From: Candidatus Dormiibacterota bacterium
Lineage (GTDB): Bacteria > Chloroflexota > Dormibacteria > Dormibacterales > Dormibacteraceae
NCBI GenBank assembly: GCA_003139695.1
Contig: PLJM01000012.1
Location: 207,285 to 271,284, forward strand
DNA length: 64,000 nt
Direction of reading: 5' to 3'
The notes beneath the pieces are model-generated. The model was given only the letters and a program-made list of their open reading frames with translations, had not been told where the DNA came from and did no database searches. Made by a program: the position numbers and the translations under genes. Position 1 is the first letter of the stretch; every line of letters begins with the position of its first letter. Below, piece after piece: positions 52,919-61,042 of the stretch.

Positions 52919-54250
52919 TCAGCGTCCGCCAATCTCCGGGGTCTGTGCAAGGATCTCGCCGACCAGGTAGAGCGAGCCGCAGACCAGGACATTGCCGTCA
53001 GAGCCGGCGAGCTCTCTGGCGTGTTCGACTGCCGCCGAGGCAGGGTTTATGGCATCGGCGCCAAGGCCGTAGATACGTGCCAGCTGCTCGGCCGCGATGG
53101 CGTGCCCGGCGGCGCTGCCCGGCTCGGTGAAGACCACAGCGTCGGGCTCCATCTTGCGCAGCGCGGCCAACAGCTGATTGGGGTCGCGTTCGCTGAGCAT
53201 CGCGAAGACGGCGACAAGGGGTTCCTTTCCGATCAGCCTTCGAAGGGCGATGCCGGACTTGGTCATCGCTGCCGGGTTGTGGCCGCCGTCAAGAATCACG
53301 CGAGGTCGGTTGGCGATGAGATGCAGCCTTCCCGGCCAGACCGTCGACGCGAGGCCATGCCGCACGGAATCGTCTGTGGCATCACCCAGCGCGACTGCGG
53401 CCGCCACCGCGAGCGCGGCGTTGGCAGGCTGGTAATCGCCAACGAGAGGTAGGCTCAGGTTCGAGTACTGGCGGCCCCCGACGGTCACATCGAGGCTGTG
53501 TCCGTCCCAACCCCTGGACGTTGATGCGACACGGATCTCGCGGCCCAAGCGCCACACGGACGAACCGGCCTTTCTCGCCTGCTCCTCCACGATCTCGAGG
53601 GCGATGCCTTCGCAACCGGTGATCACCTGATTGCCGGGCTTGATGATCGCCGCCTTTTCGTGAGCGATCTGCTCGATCGTGTCGCCCAGATACTTTTGAT
53701 GATCGAGGTCGACGTTGGTGATCATCGCGAGCCCCAAGTCGAGGGCGTTCGTGGCATCGAGGCGGCCACCCAGCCCGACCTCGCACACGAGCCGATCGAT
53801 TCGCGGCCCGAGGTAGGCGATCGCCATCGCGGTCAGCATCTCGAACTCCGTGGCCTGGCCCATTTGCTTCGAGATCGCGTCAAGGGCGGGCTTCAACGCT
53901 TCGAGCGTGCTCACGAAATCCTGCTCGCTGATCGGCACGCCGTTGACCTGAATTCGCTCGGTGTACGAGATGAGGTGGGGCTTGGGCATGAAGCCGACGT
54001 TGCGGCCGGCCGCCCGCAGGATGGACGCAAGGCAGGCAGCGGTCGAGCCTTTGCCGTTGGTGCCTGCAATCAGCGCGCCCCGCATTCCGCGTTCCGGATT
54101 GGCCAGGTGGTCGAGGATCGCGTGGGTTCGCTCAGTTCCGAGCTTCATGCCGAAGCGGCCAAGCTTCGAGATGTAGGCGAGCGACTCCTCGTATGTCACC
54201 CGAAGATTGTCACGGTCGGTTGTGCCCAGCGGCACGTCCCCACCGCTCAC
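52919..54250 (-). CDS. folC: Folylpolyglutamate synthase/dihydrofolate synthase
   Basis: A 443-residue Mur-ligase-fold enzyme. The P-loop is 'IAGTNGKGSTAACL' near residue 62, 'CEVGLGGRLDATN' is the Mg/ribose segment and 'DLDHQKYLGDTIEQIAHEKA' the FolC-specific motif; 'ILDGGHNPAAM' marks the C-terminal domain. It adds glutamate to folates. With folD, larC and folB on the same strand it closes a folate-supply run needed by the C1 pathway on the left. The GTG at 54250 is the longest start; a GTG before 'TYEESL' is possible. Confidence 0.93.
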   Translation of the reverse strand: MSGGDVPLGTTDRDNLRVTYEESLAYISKLGRFGMKLGTERTHAILDHLANPERGMRGALIAGTNGKGSTAACLASILRAAGRNVGFMPKPHLISYTERIQVNGVPISEQDFVSTLEALKPALDAISKQMGQATEFEMLTAMAIAYLGPRIDRLVCEVGLGGRLDATNALDLGLAMITNVDLDHQKYLGDTIEQIAHEKAAIIKPGNQVITGCEGIALEIVEEQARKAGSSVWRLGREIRVASTSRGWDGHSLDVTVGGRQYSNLSLPLVGDYQPANAALAVAAAVALGDATDDSVRHGLASTVWPGRLHLIANRPRVILDGGHNPAAMTKSGIALRRLIGKEPLVAVFAMLSERDPNQLLAALRKMEPDAVVFTEPGSAAGHAIAAEQLARIYGLGADAINPASAAVEHARELAGSDGNVLVCGSLYLVGEILAQTPEIGGR

Positions 54251-54265
54251 GCTGATGCGTGATCG

Positions 54266-54286
54266 GCTCCCCGGCGAGCGGGGAGC
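54266..54286. repeat. REP-like palindrome, copy 2
   Basis: GCTCCCC and GGGGAGC arms around the loop GGCGAGC, in the 48-bp gap between folD and folC. The inner 19 bases equal those at 24379-24397. It could act as a transcription or stability element between the two genes. Confidence 0.55.
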
Positions 54287-54298
54287 GCAACGGCCCGG

Positions 54299-55153
54299 CT
54301 ATCCGCCGGTCCTACGAACCTCCGCCTCGAATGTGTTCTTGATGAGCATCGCGCGGGTCATAGGCCCGACACCGCCCGGGTTCGGGGTCAGCCATCCGGC
54401 CACGTCCGCGACTCCGGGCCCGAGGTCCCCCACCTGCTTGCCATTCACCCAGTTCGTGCCGACGTCAATCACCGCCGCGCCAGGTTTCACCATCTCTTTC
54501 GTGATGAGGTTCGCCTTTCCGGCGGCCGCCACGAGGATGTCGGCTGACCTCGAATGACTGGCGAGGTCGGTGGTGCGCGTGTGGCAAATAGTCACCGTTG
54601 CGTGGCGACGCAAGAGAAGGAAAGCGGTCGGCTTTCCCACCAGGTTGCTGCGCCCGACCACTACCGCGTTCGCGCCTTCGATCGGTACTCCTGCTCTCTC
54701 CAGCAAGGCAACGATTCCGGCGGGAGTGCACGGCTCGATTCCACCCTCAAAACCGAGCGCCAGCATTCCCGCATTAAACGGATGAGCGCCGTCGACATCC
54801 TTCCCGGGATCGAGGGCGGTGATCACGCGCGTCATATCTATATGTCGAGGCGCCGGCTGCTGGACCAGGATGCCGCTCACGGACTCGTCCCGGTTCAAGC
54901 TTTCCACCAGCTCAAGGAGCTGCTCGGTCGTCGTTGCAGCCGGCAAATGGTGGTCTTCAGAGTCGATGCCGACGTTCTTTGCGTTCGCCTGCTTCATGCG
55001 CACGTATTGAGCTGACGCAGGGTCGTCGCCAACCACGACAGTTGCCAGCTTGGGCCGCGAGCCGCCCTTCGCCACGCGAGCCGCTACATCGGCGGCGATC
55101 CGCTCGTAGATCTCGCGCGCCGCGGCCTTGCCGTCCAGCAATCGAGCCGTCAC
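54299..55153 (-). CDS. folD: Methylenetetrahydrofolate dehydrogenase/methenyltetrahydrofolate cyclohydrolase
   Basis: A 284-residue FolD. Seen are 'QYVRMKQANAKNVGID' with the catalytic Tyr/Lys, 'GILVQQPAPRHID', 'VVGRSNLVGKPTAFLLL' for NAD(P) binding and 'VIDVGTNWVNGK'. 'PCTPAGIVALLE' is the conserved 'PCTP.G' loop. It links methylene-, methenyl- and formyl-THF and thus joins metF to fhs in the one-carbon route. It is encoded between larC and folC. Confidence 0.95.
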   Translation of the reverse strand: MTARLLDGKAAAREIYERIAADVAARVAKGGSRPKLATVVVGDDPASAQYVRMKQANAKNVGIDSEDHHLPAATTTEQLLELVESLNRDESVSGILVQQPAPRHIDMTRVITALDPGKDVDGAHPFNAGMLALGFEGGIEPCTPAGIVALLERAGVPIEGANAVVVGRSNLVGKPTAFLLLRRHATVTICHTRTTDLASHSRSADILVAAAGKANLITKEMVKPGAAVIDVGTNWVNGKQVGDLGPGVADVAGWLTPNPGGVGPMTRAMLIKNTFEAEVRRTGG

Positions 55154-55186
55154 GAGGCTAATTGTCGCGGCTACGAGGTTCGCGCC

Positions 55187-56341
55187 TCAGGCAAGCCCCA
55201 GCTCTCTGCGCGCGGTCTCAGCCACCAGCCTCATGACCTCGCGGACATCGTGGTGCGTCTCGCGGGCGATCCGCCTGCAGTCTTCGTACTCGGGCGAGAC
55301 ATCGACCGGCTCGCCCCCGATCTCTTTCACCTTGACCCGGGCGGTGCCCAGCGAGGTCTGGACTTCGATGACTCTTCTCCCCGCCAACACCCTGTGCACA
55401 TTTGTCATCCGGACTCCCAGCGTGGTGCTGTGGCGGAGCAGGTCGTCGGTGAGGCGGGCGACCAGCTCGGGCGACGACATGACCGTGAGCATGTGGCCGG
55501 ATCGACCCTTCTTCATGAGCGCGGGTGTGACTGTGACGTCGAGCGCTCCGGCCGCCATCAAGTCCTCGCATAGGGCCGCGAGCACGTTCGGCGCCATGTC
55601 GTCGAGGTTGGTCTCGATCATCGTGACGCCGGTCTCGGTCCGCGCCTCCTCTCCGATCCAGACCGCAAGCGCGTTGCCCGGCACGTCGCGCGCGCCGACG
55701 CCATAACCGATCGAGTTCAGCGTCATCGCGGGGCGCTCGAACCTGGCCGCGACTGCGAGGATGGCAGCGCCGGTCGGCGTCACCAGCTCCTGGTGGCTCT
55801 TCGTGTCCTCGAAGATTGCCCCGCTGCCCTCGAGCACCCGCACGCTGGCGGGGGCCGGCAGCGGCATATCGCCCTTCAGACCGTGAGGAGCAGGAAGGGC
55901 TGAGGCATAGAGCTGGTGGACGTCCAGGTCGCGCAGAAGCCAGAAAGCGCCCACGAGGTCGACCAGCGTGTCGGCGCCGCCCAGCTCATGCAGGTGCAGC
56001 TGCTCTTCGGAAACGCCATGAATTCGGGCTTCGACCTGGGCGAGGCGATTGATCGCGGCCAACGCCTGGGTCTTGACGGCATCCGGCGCATCGGCGTCCT
56101 CGATGACTCTGCGCAGGATCGGGACCGTTCGCTCGACACGCTCGCCGGCATGCACCAGCACGCGCGTGCCTCCAACGTGGCCGCGCGCTTCGCGCCGTAC
56201 CTCGATTCTGACCTCGTCGCCAAGCCTCATCGCCTCGACCGAGGCGTCGACGATCGCGGCATCGCCGCCGGCATCGATGAGCGCCCCCAACGCCATGTCG
56301 CCGGAGATTCCCGAAAAGCAATCGAAATATGCGATGGTCAC
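55187..56341 (-). CDS. larC: Nickel-pincer cofactor synthesis protein LarC
   Basis: A 384-residue DUF111 protein in one uninterrupted frame (in lactobacilli larC is split by a frameshift). 'IAYFDCFSGISGDMALGALID' at the N-terminus, 'LHLHELGGADTLVDLVGAF' and 'VTPTGAAILAVAARF' are family hallmarks; 'IETNLDDMAPNVLAAL' begins the second domain. LarC inserts nickel into the pyridinium-dithiocarboxylate nucleotide. No larB, larE or larA is in the window. Its start overlaps the folB stop by 4 bp. Confidence 0.92.
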   Translation of the reverse strand: MTIAYFDCFSGISGDMALGALIDAGGDAAIVDASVEAMRLGDEVRIEVRREARGHVGGTRVLVHAGERVERTVPILRRVIEDADAPDAVKTQALAAINRLAQVEARIHGVSEEQLHLHELGGADTLVDLVGAFWLLRDLDVHQLYASALPAPHGLKGDMPLPAPASVRVLEGSGAIFEDTKSHQELVTPTGAAILAVAARFERPAMTLNSIGYGVGARDVPGNALAVWIGEEARTETGVTMIETNLDDMAPNVLAALCEDLMAAGALDVTVTPALMKKGRSGHMLTVMSSPELVARLTDDLLRHSTTLGVRMTNVHRVLAGRRVIEVQTSLGTARVKVKEIGGEPVDVSPEYEDCRRIARETHHDVREVMRLVAETARRELGLA

Positions 56342-56703
56342 GCGCGCGTCCTTGTGATCTTCACAGCTGCCGCGTCAATCGGGCGCATGCTCTGCGGCCG
56401 CTTTGCGATCCGAACCGACACCCCCACGACCTTATCCAGCTCGAGCACGCGCTCGGCAATCCGCTGGGCGAGAGTTTCGATGAGCTTGGCCGACTCGCCC
56501 TCGATGACGCTTTTGGCGATCGCATAAATCGGCCGGTAATCGACGGTGTCCTCCACGCGATCGCTGCGCCCGGCAGCCAACAGGTCAGCGTTGACCTTGA
56601 TGTCCACCTTGAACTCCTGGGATTCCGCTCGCTCGGCTGGGCGCACTCCATGCCGGCCGCTGAACACCATGCCTTCCAGCTCAATTCGGTCCATCCCCAC
56701 CAA
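56338..56703 (-). CDS. folB: Dihydroneopterin aldolase
   Basis: A 121-residue FolB. 'DRIELEGMVFSGRHGVRPAE' contains the pterin-site segment (usual '..YAYHGV'), and 'DTVDYRPIYAIAKSVIEGE' and 'LIETLAQRIAERVLE' carry the conserved Tyr and Glu. It makes 6-hydroxymethyl-dihydropterin for folate synthesis. First gene of the folB-larC-folD-folC run; start ATG 56703 or 56694. Confidence 0.9.
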   Translation of the reverse strand: MVGMDRIELEGMVFSGRHGVRPAERAESQEFKVDIKVNADLLAAGRSDRVEDTVDYRPIYAIAKSVIEGESAKLIETLAQRIAERVLELDKVVGVSVRIAKRPQSMRPIDAAAVKITRTRA

Positions 56704-56789
56704 TTGTCCGCTGCGGGAAGCCCATGGCCGCGAATTGCAGGCCTGAATTGGCGGAATTGAATTGGCGCGGATCAGGTTGAGTCGTAGGT

Positions 56790-58418
56790 ATGGCTGAATC
56801 TCGCAGGAACCCGTGGGTCGTGCTGGTGGTGCTGGTCACCGGCTTCTTCATGATCATGCTCGACACCACCATCGTGAACGTGGCCATCCCGGCCATGAGC
56901 GCGGGGCTGAAGATCAGCCTCGACGGAATCCTGTGGGTCCTGAACGCGTACATCCTGGTGTACGCAGTTCTGCTCATCACTGCAGGCCGCCTCGGCGACC
57001 TGTATGGCCAGCGCAATCTGTTCGCGGCCGGCCTCGCCATCTTCACCATCGCCTCGGCCCTCTGCGGTCTTTCGCAGGACGAAAATCAGCTGATCGCCGC
57101 CCGCGTCCTTCAGGGGGTTGGCGGTGCCCTTCTCGTGCCTCAGACGCTGGCGATTCTCACCAGTTTGTTTCCGCCAGAGCGTCGAGGCGCGGCCTTTGGA
57201 ATCTGGGCAGGCGTCGCCGGCCTGGCGACTCTTGCAGGGCCCACGATCGGCGGCGCCATCGTCACCTACGTGGACTGGCGGTGGATCTTTTTTGTCAACG
57301 TCCCGATCGGGATCGCCGCGCTCGTGGCGACCTTCATCATCGTGCCCGATCTGCGGCCGGGTCGCCGCCACGGATGGGACGTCGTCGGCATCTTCCTCGC
57401 GACTGGCGGCCTGTTTGGGATGGTCTTCGGCCTGATCGAAGGCGAGCGCTTCAACTGGGGTCAGATCGGCTCCTACGTGGTCACCATCCCCGAGGTGATC
57501 GGCCTTGGCGTCGTGCTGCTGATCCTGTTCGTGATCTGGGAACGCTTTCAGACTGAGCCGCTGGTCCCCCTGTCCCTTTTCGAGGAGCGGAACTTCGCGG
57601 TCGCCAACTGGATCGGTGCATCGATCGCCTTCGGGATGATGAGCCTGTTCCTTCCAATCGTCATCTATCTGCAGTCGGTCCTCGGCTTTTCCGCCCTGAC
57701 CGCAGGCCTCACCCTCGCCCCGATGTCCCTGACCTCGATGGTGGTGGCTCCGTTCGCCGGCCGCATGGCGGACCGGATCGGAGGGAAGTACATCCTGATG
57801 ACGGGCGTCTTCGTGTTTGCGATCGGGTTCGGGACGCTGACAATTGTTGCGGGCCCCGACTCGACCTGGCTGACGTTCCTCGTGCCTGCCATAGTGGCCG
57901 GCGCCGGCATGGGCATGACGTTCGCGCCCATGACCACCGTCGCCATGCGCAACATCGAGCCACGTATGGCCGGGACTGCATCCGCCGTGCTCAACACGAC
58001 GAGGCAGGTCGGTCAGGCGGTGGGCAGCGCGGTAGTGGGAGCCGTCCTTCAAAACCGGTTGGCGATCACCCTGCACGACGAGGCGGTAAGTCACGCATCG
58101 GCGCTGCCGCCGGCATTCAGAGACCAGTTCATCGCGGCCTTCAGCTCAGTCGCTTCGAGTGGCTTCCAGATCGGGACGGGTGAGAACGGGGCAAAGCTGC
58201 CGTCCGGACTGCCACCCGCAGTCGCTCAGCAGCTCACGGCTCTCGCTCACGACGTATTCGTCACTGGTTACATCGACGCGTTGAAGCAGACACTGGTGCT
58301 GCCTATCGTTGTCCTCGCGCTGACTGCATTCACGGCGCTGCTGATCAAGCGCCGCCCAAGGCAGGTAGCCCAGGAGTACGCGCGTGCGTCGGACGAAGTG
58401 ACAGTCGCCGCGAGCTAG
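56790..58418 (+). CDS. MFS exporter, DHA2 (EmrB/QacA) family
   Basis: A 542-residue protein with 14 predicted helices. 'LDTTIVNVAIPAMSAGL' is motif D1, 'GRLGDLYGQRNLFAAGL' motif A and 'GPTIGGAIVTYVDWRWIFFVN' motif C. Near residue 345 'NIEPRMAGTASAVLNTTRQV' is typical of EmrB. It is the second DHA2 exporter in the window and closer to the EmrB group than the one at 38306. Starts 86 bp from divergent folB. Confidence 0.93.
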   Translation: MAESRRNPWVVLVVLVTGFFMIMLDTTIVNVAIPAMSAGLKISLDGILWVLNAYILVYAVLLITAGRLGDLYGQRNLFAAGLAIFTIASALCGLSQDENQLIAARVLQGVGGALLVPQTLAILTSLFPPERRGAAFGIWAGVAGLATLAGPTIGGAIVTYVDWRWIFFVNVPIGIAALVATFIIVPDLRPGRRHGWDVVGIFLATGGLFGMVFGLIEGERFNWGQIGSYVVTIPEVIGLGVVLLILFVIWERFQTEPLVPLSLFEERNFAVANWIGASIAFGMMSLFLPIVIYLQSVLGFSALTAGLTLAPMSLTSMVVAPFAGRMADRIGGKYILMTGVFVFAIGFGTLTIVAGPDSTWLTFLVPAIVAGAGMGMTFAPMTTVAMRNIEPRMAGTASAVLNTTRQVGQAVGSAVVGAVLQNRLAITLHDEAVSHASALPPAFRDQFIAAFSSVASSGFQIGTGENGAKLPSGLPPAVAQQLTALAHDVFVTGYIDALKQTLVLPIVVLALTAFTALLIKRRPRQVAQEYARASDEVTVAAS

Positions 58419-58430
58419 TCTTTCGCGTCA

Positions 58431-59327
58431 GTGGGCGCCCCGTCTGACGGCTGGCTCGAGCGGGACGGTGTCGGCCTGCATTACCTCGAATGGATGCCGG
58501 AACCCGGCCCCGGCCGCCAGCCGCCCCTTCTCTTGCTGCACGGCCTCAGCTCCAACGCCCGCTACTGGGAGCGGCTCGCGCGGCATTTCCCTCAGCGCCG
58601 GCTGGTCGCCCTGGATCAGCGCGGACACGGTCTCACTGGCCAGCCTCCAAGGGCACCGCGATTTCCCGACGGATATGCGATGGATGAACTGCTGAAGGAC
58701 GTCGATTTCGTGATCGACAACCTGAGACTCGACAAGCCCGTTGTGGTCGGCCACTCCTGGGGTGCCACAGTCGCTCTGGAGCTGGTCGGCACGCGTCAGG
58801 GCACAACCGGCGGCTTGGTGTTCATCGACGGTCCCGTCCAGAGCGCCGCGAACCTCTTCAGCTGGGAAGAGGCGCAGAAAATCATGCAGCCGCCGCTGCC
58901 CCGATTCACATCGTTCGAACAGGCCGTCTCTCAATCGAAGCGCGACTTCGAGGGCGCTTGGGACCAGGACCTGGAGTCATTCGTGAAGGCAAGAATCGTC
59001 CCCGACGCCGACGCCCTGGTCCTGACGCTGACCGCGCCGGTGCGCCTTGAGCTCTTGCGCGGGCTCTACGAAGCTCAGCCAGATGTTCTATGGCCGCGCG
59101 TCGAGGTGCCGGCTGCCGCATTGCTCGCGAGGCACGGCCCGGCGAGGATCGCCACATCTCGCGAGATGGGCGCCGCGCGGCTGGCAGAGCTGGCACCGAA
59201 GGTGGAGATCAGCTGGTACGAGTCGCCGCATGACATTCCGCTGTTCCTGCCGACCGAGGTGGCGTCGTCGGTTGAGCACATTGCATCGCTCGCCGCCGGC
59301 GAAGCGTCAGAGGCGGCCGCCGGATAA
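58431..59327 (+). CDS. Alpha/beta hydrolase
   Basis: A 298-residue protein. 'PLLLLHGLSSNARYW' gives the oxyanion hole, 'VVVGHSWGATVAL' the nucleophile Ser near residue 109, and 'SPHDIPLFLP' the catalytic His; Asp is probably in the 'ARHGPAR'-preceding strand. It is 12 bp after the exporter and may be co-transcribed. Esterase or epoxide-hydrolase-like activity cannot be distinguished. Starts with GTG; its end overlaps the convergent small membrane gene by 21 bp. Confidence 0.87.
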   Translation: MGAPSDGWLERDGVGLHYLEWMPEPGPGRQPPLLLLHGLSSNARYWERLARHFPQRRLVALDQRGHGLTGQPPRAPRFPDGYAMDELLKDVDFVIDNLRLDKPVVVGHSWGATVALELVGTRQGTTGGLVFIDGPVQSAANLFSWEEAQKIMQPPLPRFTSFEQAVSQSKRDFEGAWDQDLESFVKARIVPDADALVLTLTAPVRLELLRGLYEAQPDVLWPRVEVPAAALLARHGPARIATSREMGAARLAELAPKVEISWYESPHDIPLFLPTEVASSVEHIASLAAGEASEAAAG

Positions 59328-59606
59328 CAGCTTCAGAGCGGCGAGGAGGACCGCAGCGCCGACGAAAGCGACGACGATGCTGCCCCAGAAACCGACTGTC
59401 GTGTTGGCTCCGAAGATCGCGGCCAGCAAGTAGCCACCGATGAATGCGCCGGCGACTCCCACCAGGATGTCAGCGACGCAGCCGAACCCACGTCCGGCCA
59501 CGACTCGGGCTGCGACCGCGCCAGAGATCAGGCCGACCAGGATCCACAACAGCCACGATCCCGGCTGGAGATTCCAGCTCGACAGCCCAGCGAGCGCATG
59601 CATCAC
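59307..59606 (-). CDS. GlsB/YeaQ/YmgE-family small membrane protein
   Basis: A 99-residue protein with three hydrophobic segments: 'WLLWILVGLISGAVAARVV', 'CVADILVGVAGAFIGGYL' and 'GSIVVAFVGAAVLLAALK'. The Gly-rich helix pairs and 'G.ISGA.A......G.G' pattern match the 'transglycosylase-associated protein' family, whose role is still unclear. Starts GTGATG, overlapping the upstream hydrolase stop. Confidence 0.88.
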   Translation of the reverse strand: MMHALAGLSSWNLQPGSWLLWILVGLISGAVAARVVAGRGFGCVADILVGVAGAFIGGYLLAAIFGANTTVGFWGSIVVAFVGAAVLLAALKLLSGGRL

Positions 59607-60442
59607 GGGTTCGCCAGCCAGTTCGCGATCAGAGTGAAGACCTCCTCGTTGTCGCGGTCGTTGAAAGGCTCATGGTAGCGGCCTTCCAGCAACCTCAGCT
59701 CGCTCATCGCCGGCGCCTTTTCATGGAGCTGCTTGCTGCCCTCGGGGTCGATGAGACCGTCGTCGGTGCCGGCCAGGATCAGGAAAGGGATCTTGATCTC
59801 GCCCGCGCGGTTCAGGATGTCGCGCGTCGCCGCCAACCATTCCGTGTACAAACGGCTCGAGATCTTGCTGTGGACCAGGGGATCGGCGCGATAAGCCTCC
59901 ACGACCTCGGGGATTCGCGACAGCAGCTTGGGGTCGACCTCGTTGTCGAGGGCGAGCTTCGGCAGCACCTTCGATGCGGCGGTGCCCAGCTTGATCTTCC
60001 AGGCGGGGACCGCAACTTTCACCTTTAGCGCTGGGCTGGAGACGATGAAGCGCCTTGTGTTGCGCAGCTTGCCGGCGAGGACCGTGCTCAACATTGCCGC
60101 GCCACCAAACGAGTGACCTAGCGGCACCACCTCGGCTCCTGTCGCCGCGGCCACGTGGGCCACGAAAGCCGAGACGTCGCCGGTCCACTGCGACCAGGAG
60201 TCGACATGGCCTCGCTGCCCGGGGCTGTTGCCGTGCCCGCGCAGGTCGACGGCGAAGGTGCCAAAGCCATGCTTCGCCATTCCTCGCGCGAAACGTTCGT
60301 AGCGTCCGGCGTGCTCGCTCAGGCCGTGGGCGACTGCGAAATTCGTCCTCGCGCCGGCCACAGGCCACGCGCGGTAGGCAAGCTTCGTGCCGTCGGCCGA
60401 GTCGACGAAACCCCCGGCCGGGGCGGAGATGTCAGCCGCCAA
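59603..60442 (-). CDS. Alpha/beta hydrolase, monoacylglycerol lipase-like
   Basis: From TTG 60442 the protein has 279 residues; the start lies 11 bp inside the upstream gene. 'DGTKLAYRAWPV', 'VAHGLSEHAGRYERFA' (HG oxyanion motif), 'VDLRGHGNSPGQRGHV' and the nucleophile 'PLGHSFGGAAML' are classic for the monoglyceride lipase/lysophospholipase group; Asp in 'LAGTDDGLID' and His in 'GRYHEPFND' complete the triad. Cytoplasmic, no signal peptide. Confidence 0.9.
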   Translation of the reverse strand: MAADISAPAGGFVDSADGTKLAYRAWPVAGARTNFAVAHGLSEHAGRYERFARGMAKHGFGTFAVDLRGHGNSPGQRGHVDSWSQWTGDVSAFVAHVAAATGAEVVPLGHSFGGAAMLSTVLAGKLRNTRRFIVSSPALKVKVAVPAWKIKLGTAASKVLPKLALDNEVDPKLLSRIPEVVEAYRADPLVHSKISSRLYTEWLAATRDILNRAGEIKIPFLILAGTDDGLIDPEGSKQLHEKAPAMSELRLLEGRYHEPFNDRDNEEVFTLIANWLANP

Positions 60443-61022
60443 GGTGCCCGAAGCCGCGCAGGATTTTGAGCGCTTCCTGTTCGGCCTCCAGCAAAGTGGG
60501 GGCGTACGCGCGAATGCCGCACAGCGCATAAGCCCATTCGGGACTCTCGGGACCTTGCGAGTGGAGCCTGAACGTCGGTGGGTAGAAAAATATCCTCTCG
60601 CCCCGCACCTTCTTGATCACCGGCCGCTTCGCCAGCACGTCCTCGAGCGCAAGGCCACTTGGTAGGCGGCCGGTCTGGAAGTCGAGGCGTCGCAGCTTGG
60701 CCAGCGGATGGTCTTCATCTCTCATGGCGACCCTGATCCCGTACTCCGCGCTCAGGTCGCGCATGAAGATCGTGATGATGAGTGCGTCGGTCTCGTCGCC
60801 GGCCATCTTCACAAACCCGGCAGCGCATAGGTCTCGGGTCTCCTCCAACTTGAGATGGCGGAAGTACTCCATCTCGAACAGGCCGGTAGAGCGAGGGCTG
60901 GCAACCCACGGAGGATCGCAGCGCCATGTCCTGGCCGCCGCGAGCGATTCGAACTGCTCATGGAGGCGCTCGAGTCGCTGCTCCGGTAGGCCGTGTAACT
61001 GGTAGTGAAGGACTCGTCGCAT
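60432..61022 (-). CDS. Hypothetical protein
   Basis: A 196-residue protein I do not recognise. It is moderately basic, without signal peptide, membrane helix or Cys clusters. 'DDETDALIITIFMRDLSAEYG'-like segment 'TDALIITIFMRDLSAEYGI' and 'GERIFFYPPTFRLHSQGPES' look like well-folded strands, and codon usage is like the neighbours, so it is probably real. It is translated with the monoacylglycerol lipase-like gene (11-bp overlap) and lies 20 bp after the VirB4-like gene. Confidence 0.6.
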   Translation of the reverse strand: MRRVLHYQLHGLPEQRLERLHEQFESLAAARTWRCDPPWVASPRSTGLFEMEYFRHLKLEETRDLCAAGFVKMAGDETDALIITIFMRDLSAEYGIRVAMRDEDHPLAKLRRLDFQTGRLPSGLALEDVLAKRPVIKKVRGERIFFYPPTFRLHSQGPESPEWAYALCGIRAYAPTLLEAEQEALKILRGFGHLGG

Positions 61023-61042
61023 GGCGTTTCTAGCCTACCGGT

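Noticed and set aside
56772..58094. 440-residue minus-strand frame opposite the EmrB-type exporter
   Set aside because: His/Asp/Gln-rich composition typical of the antisense of a membrane protein gene.
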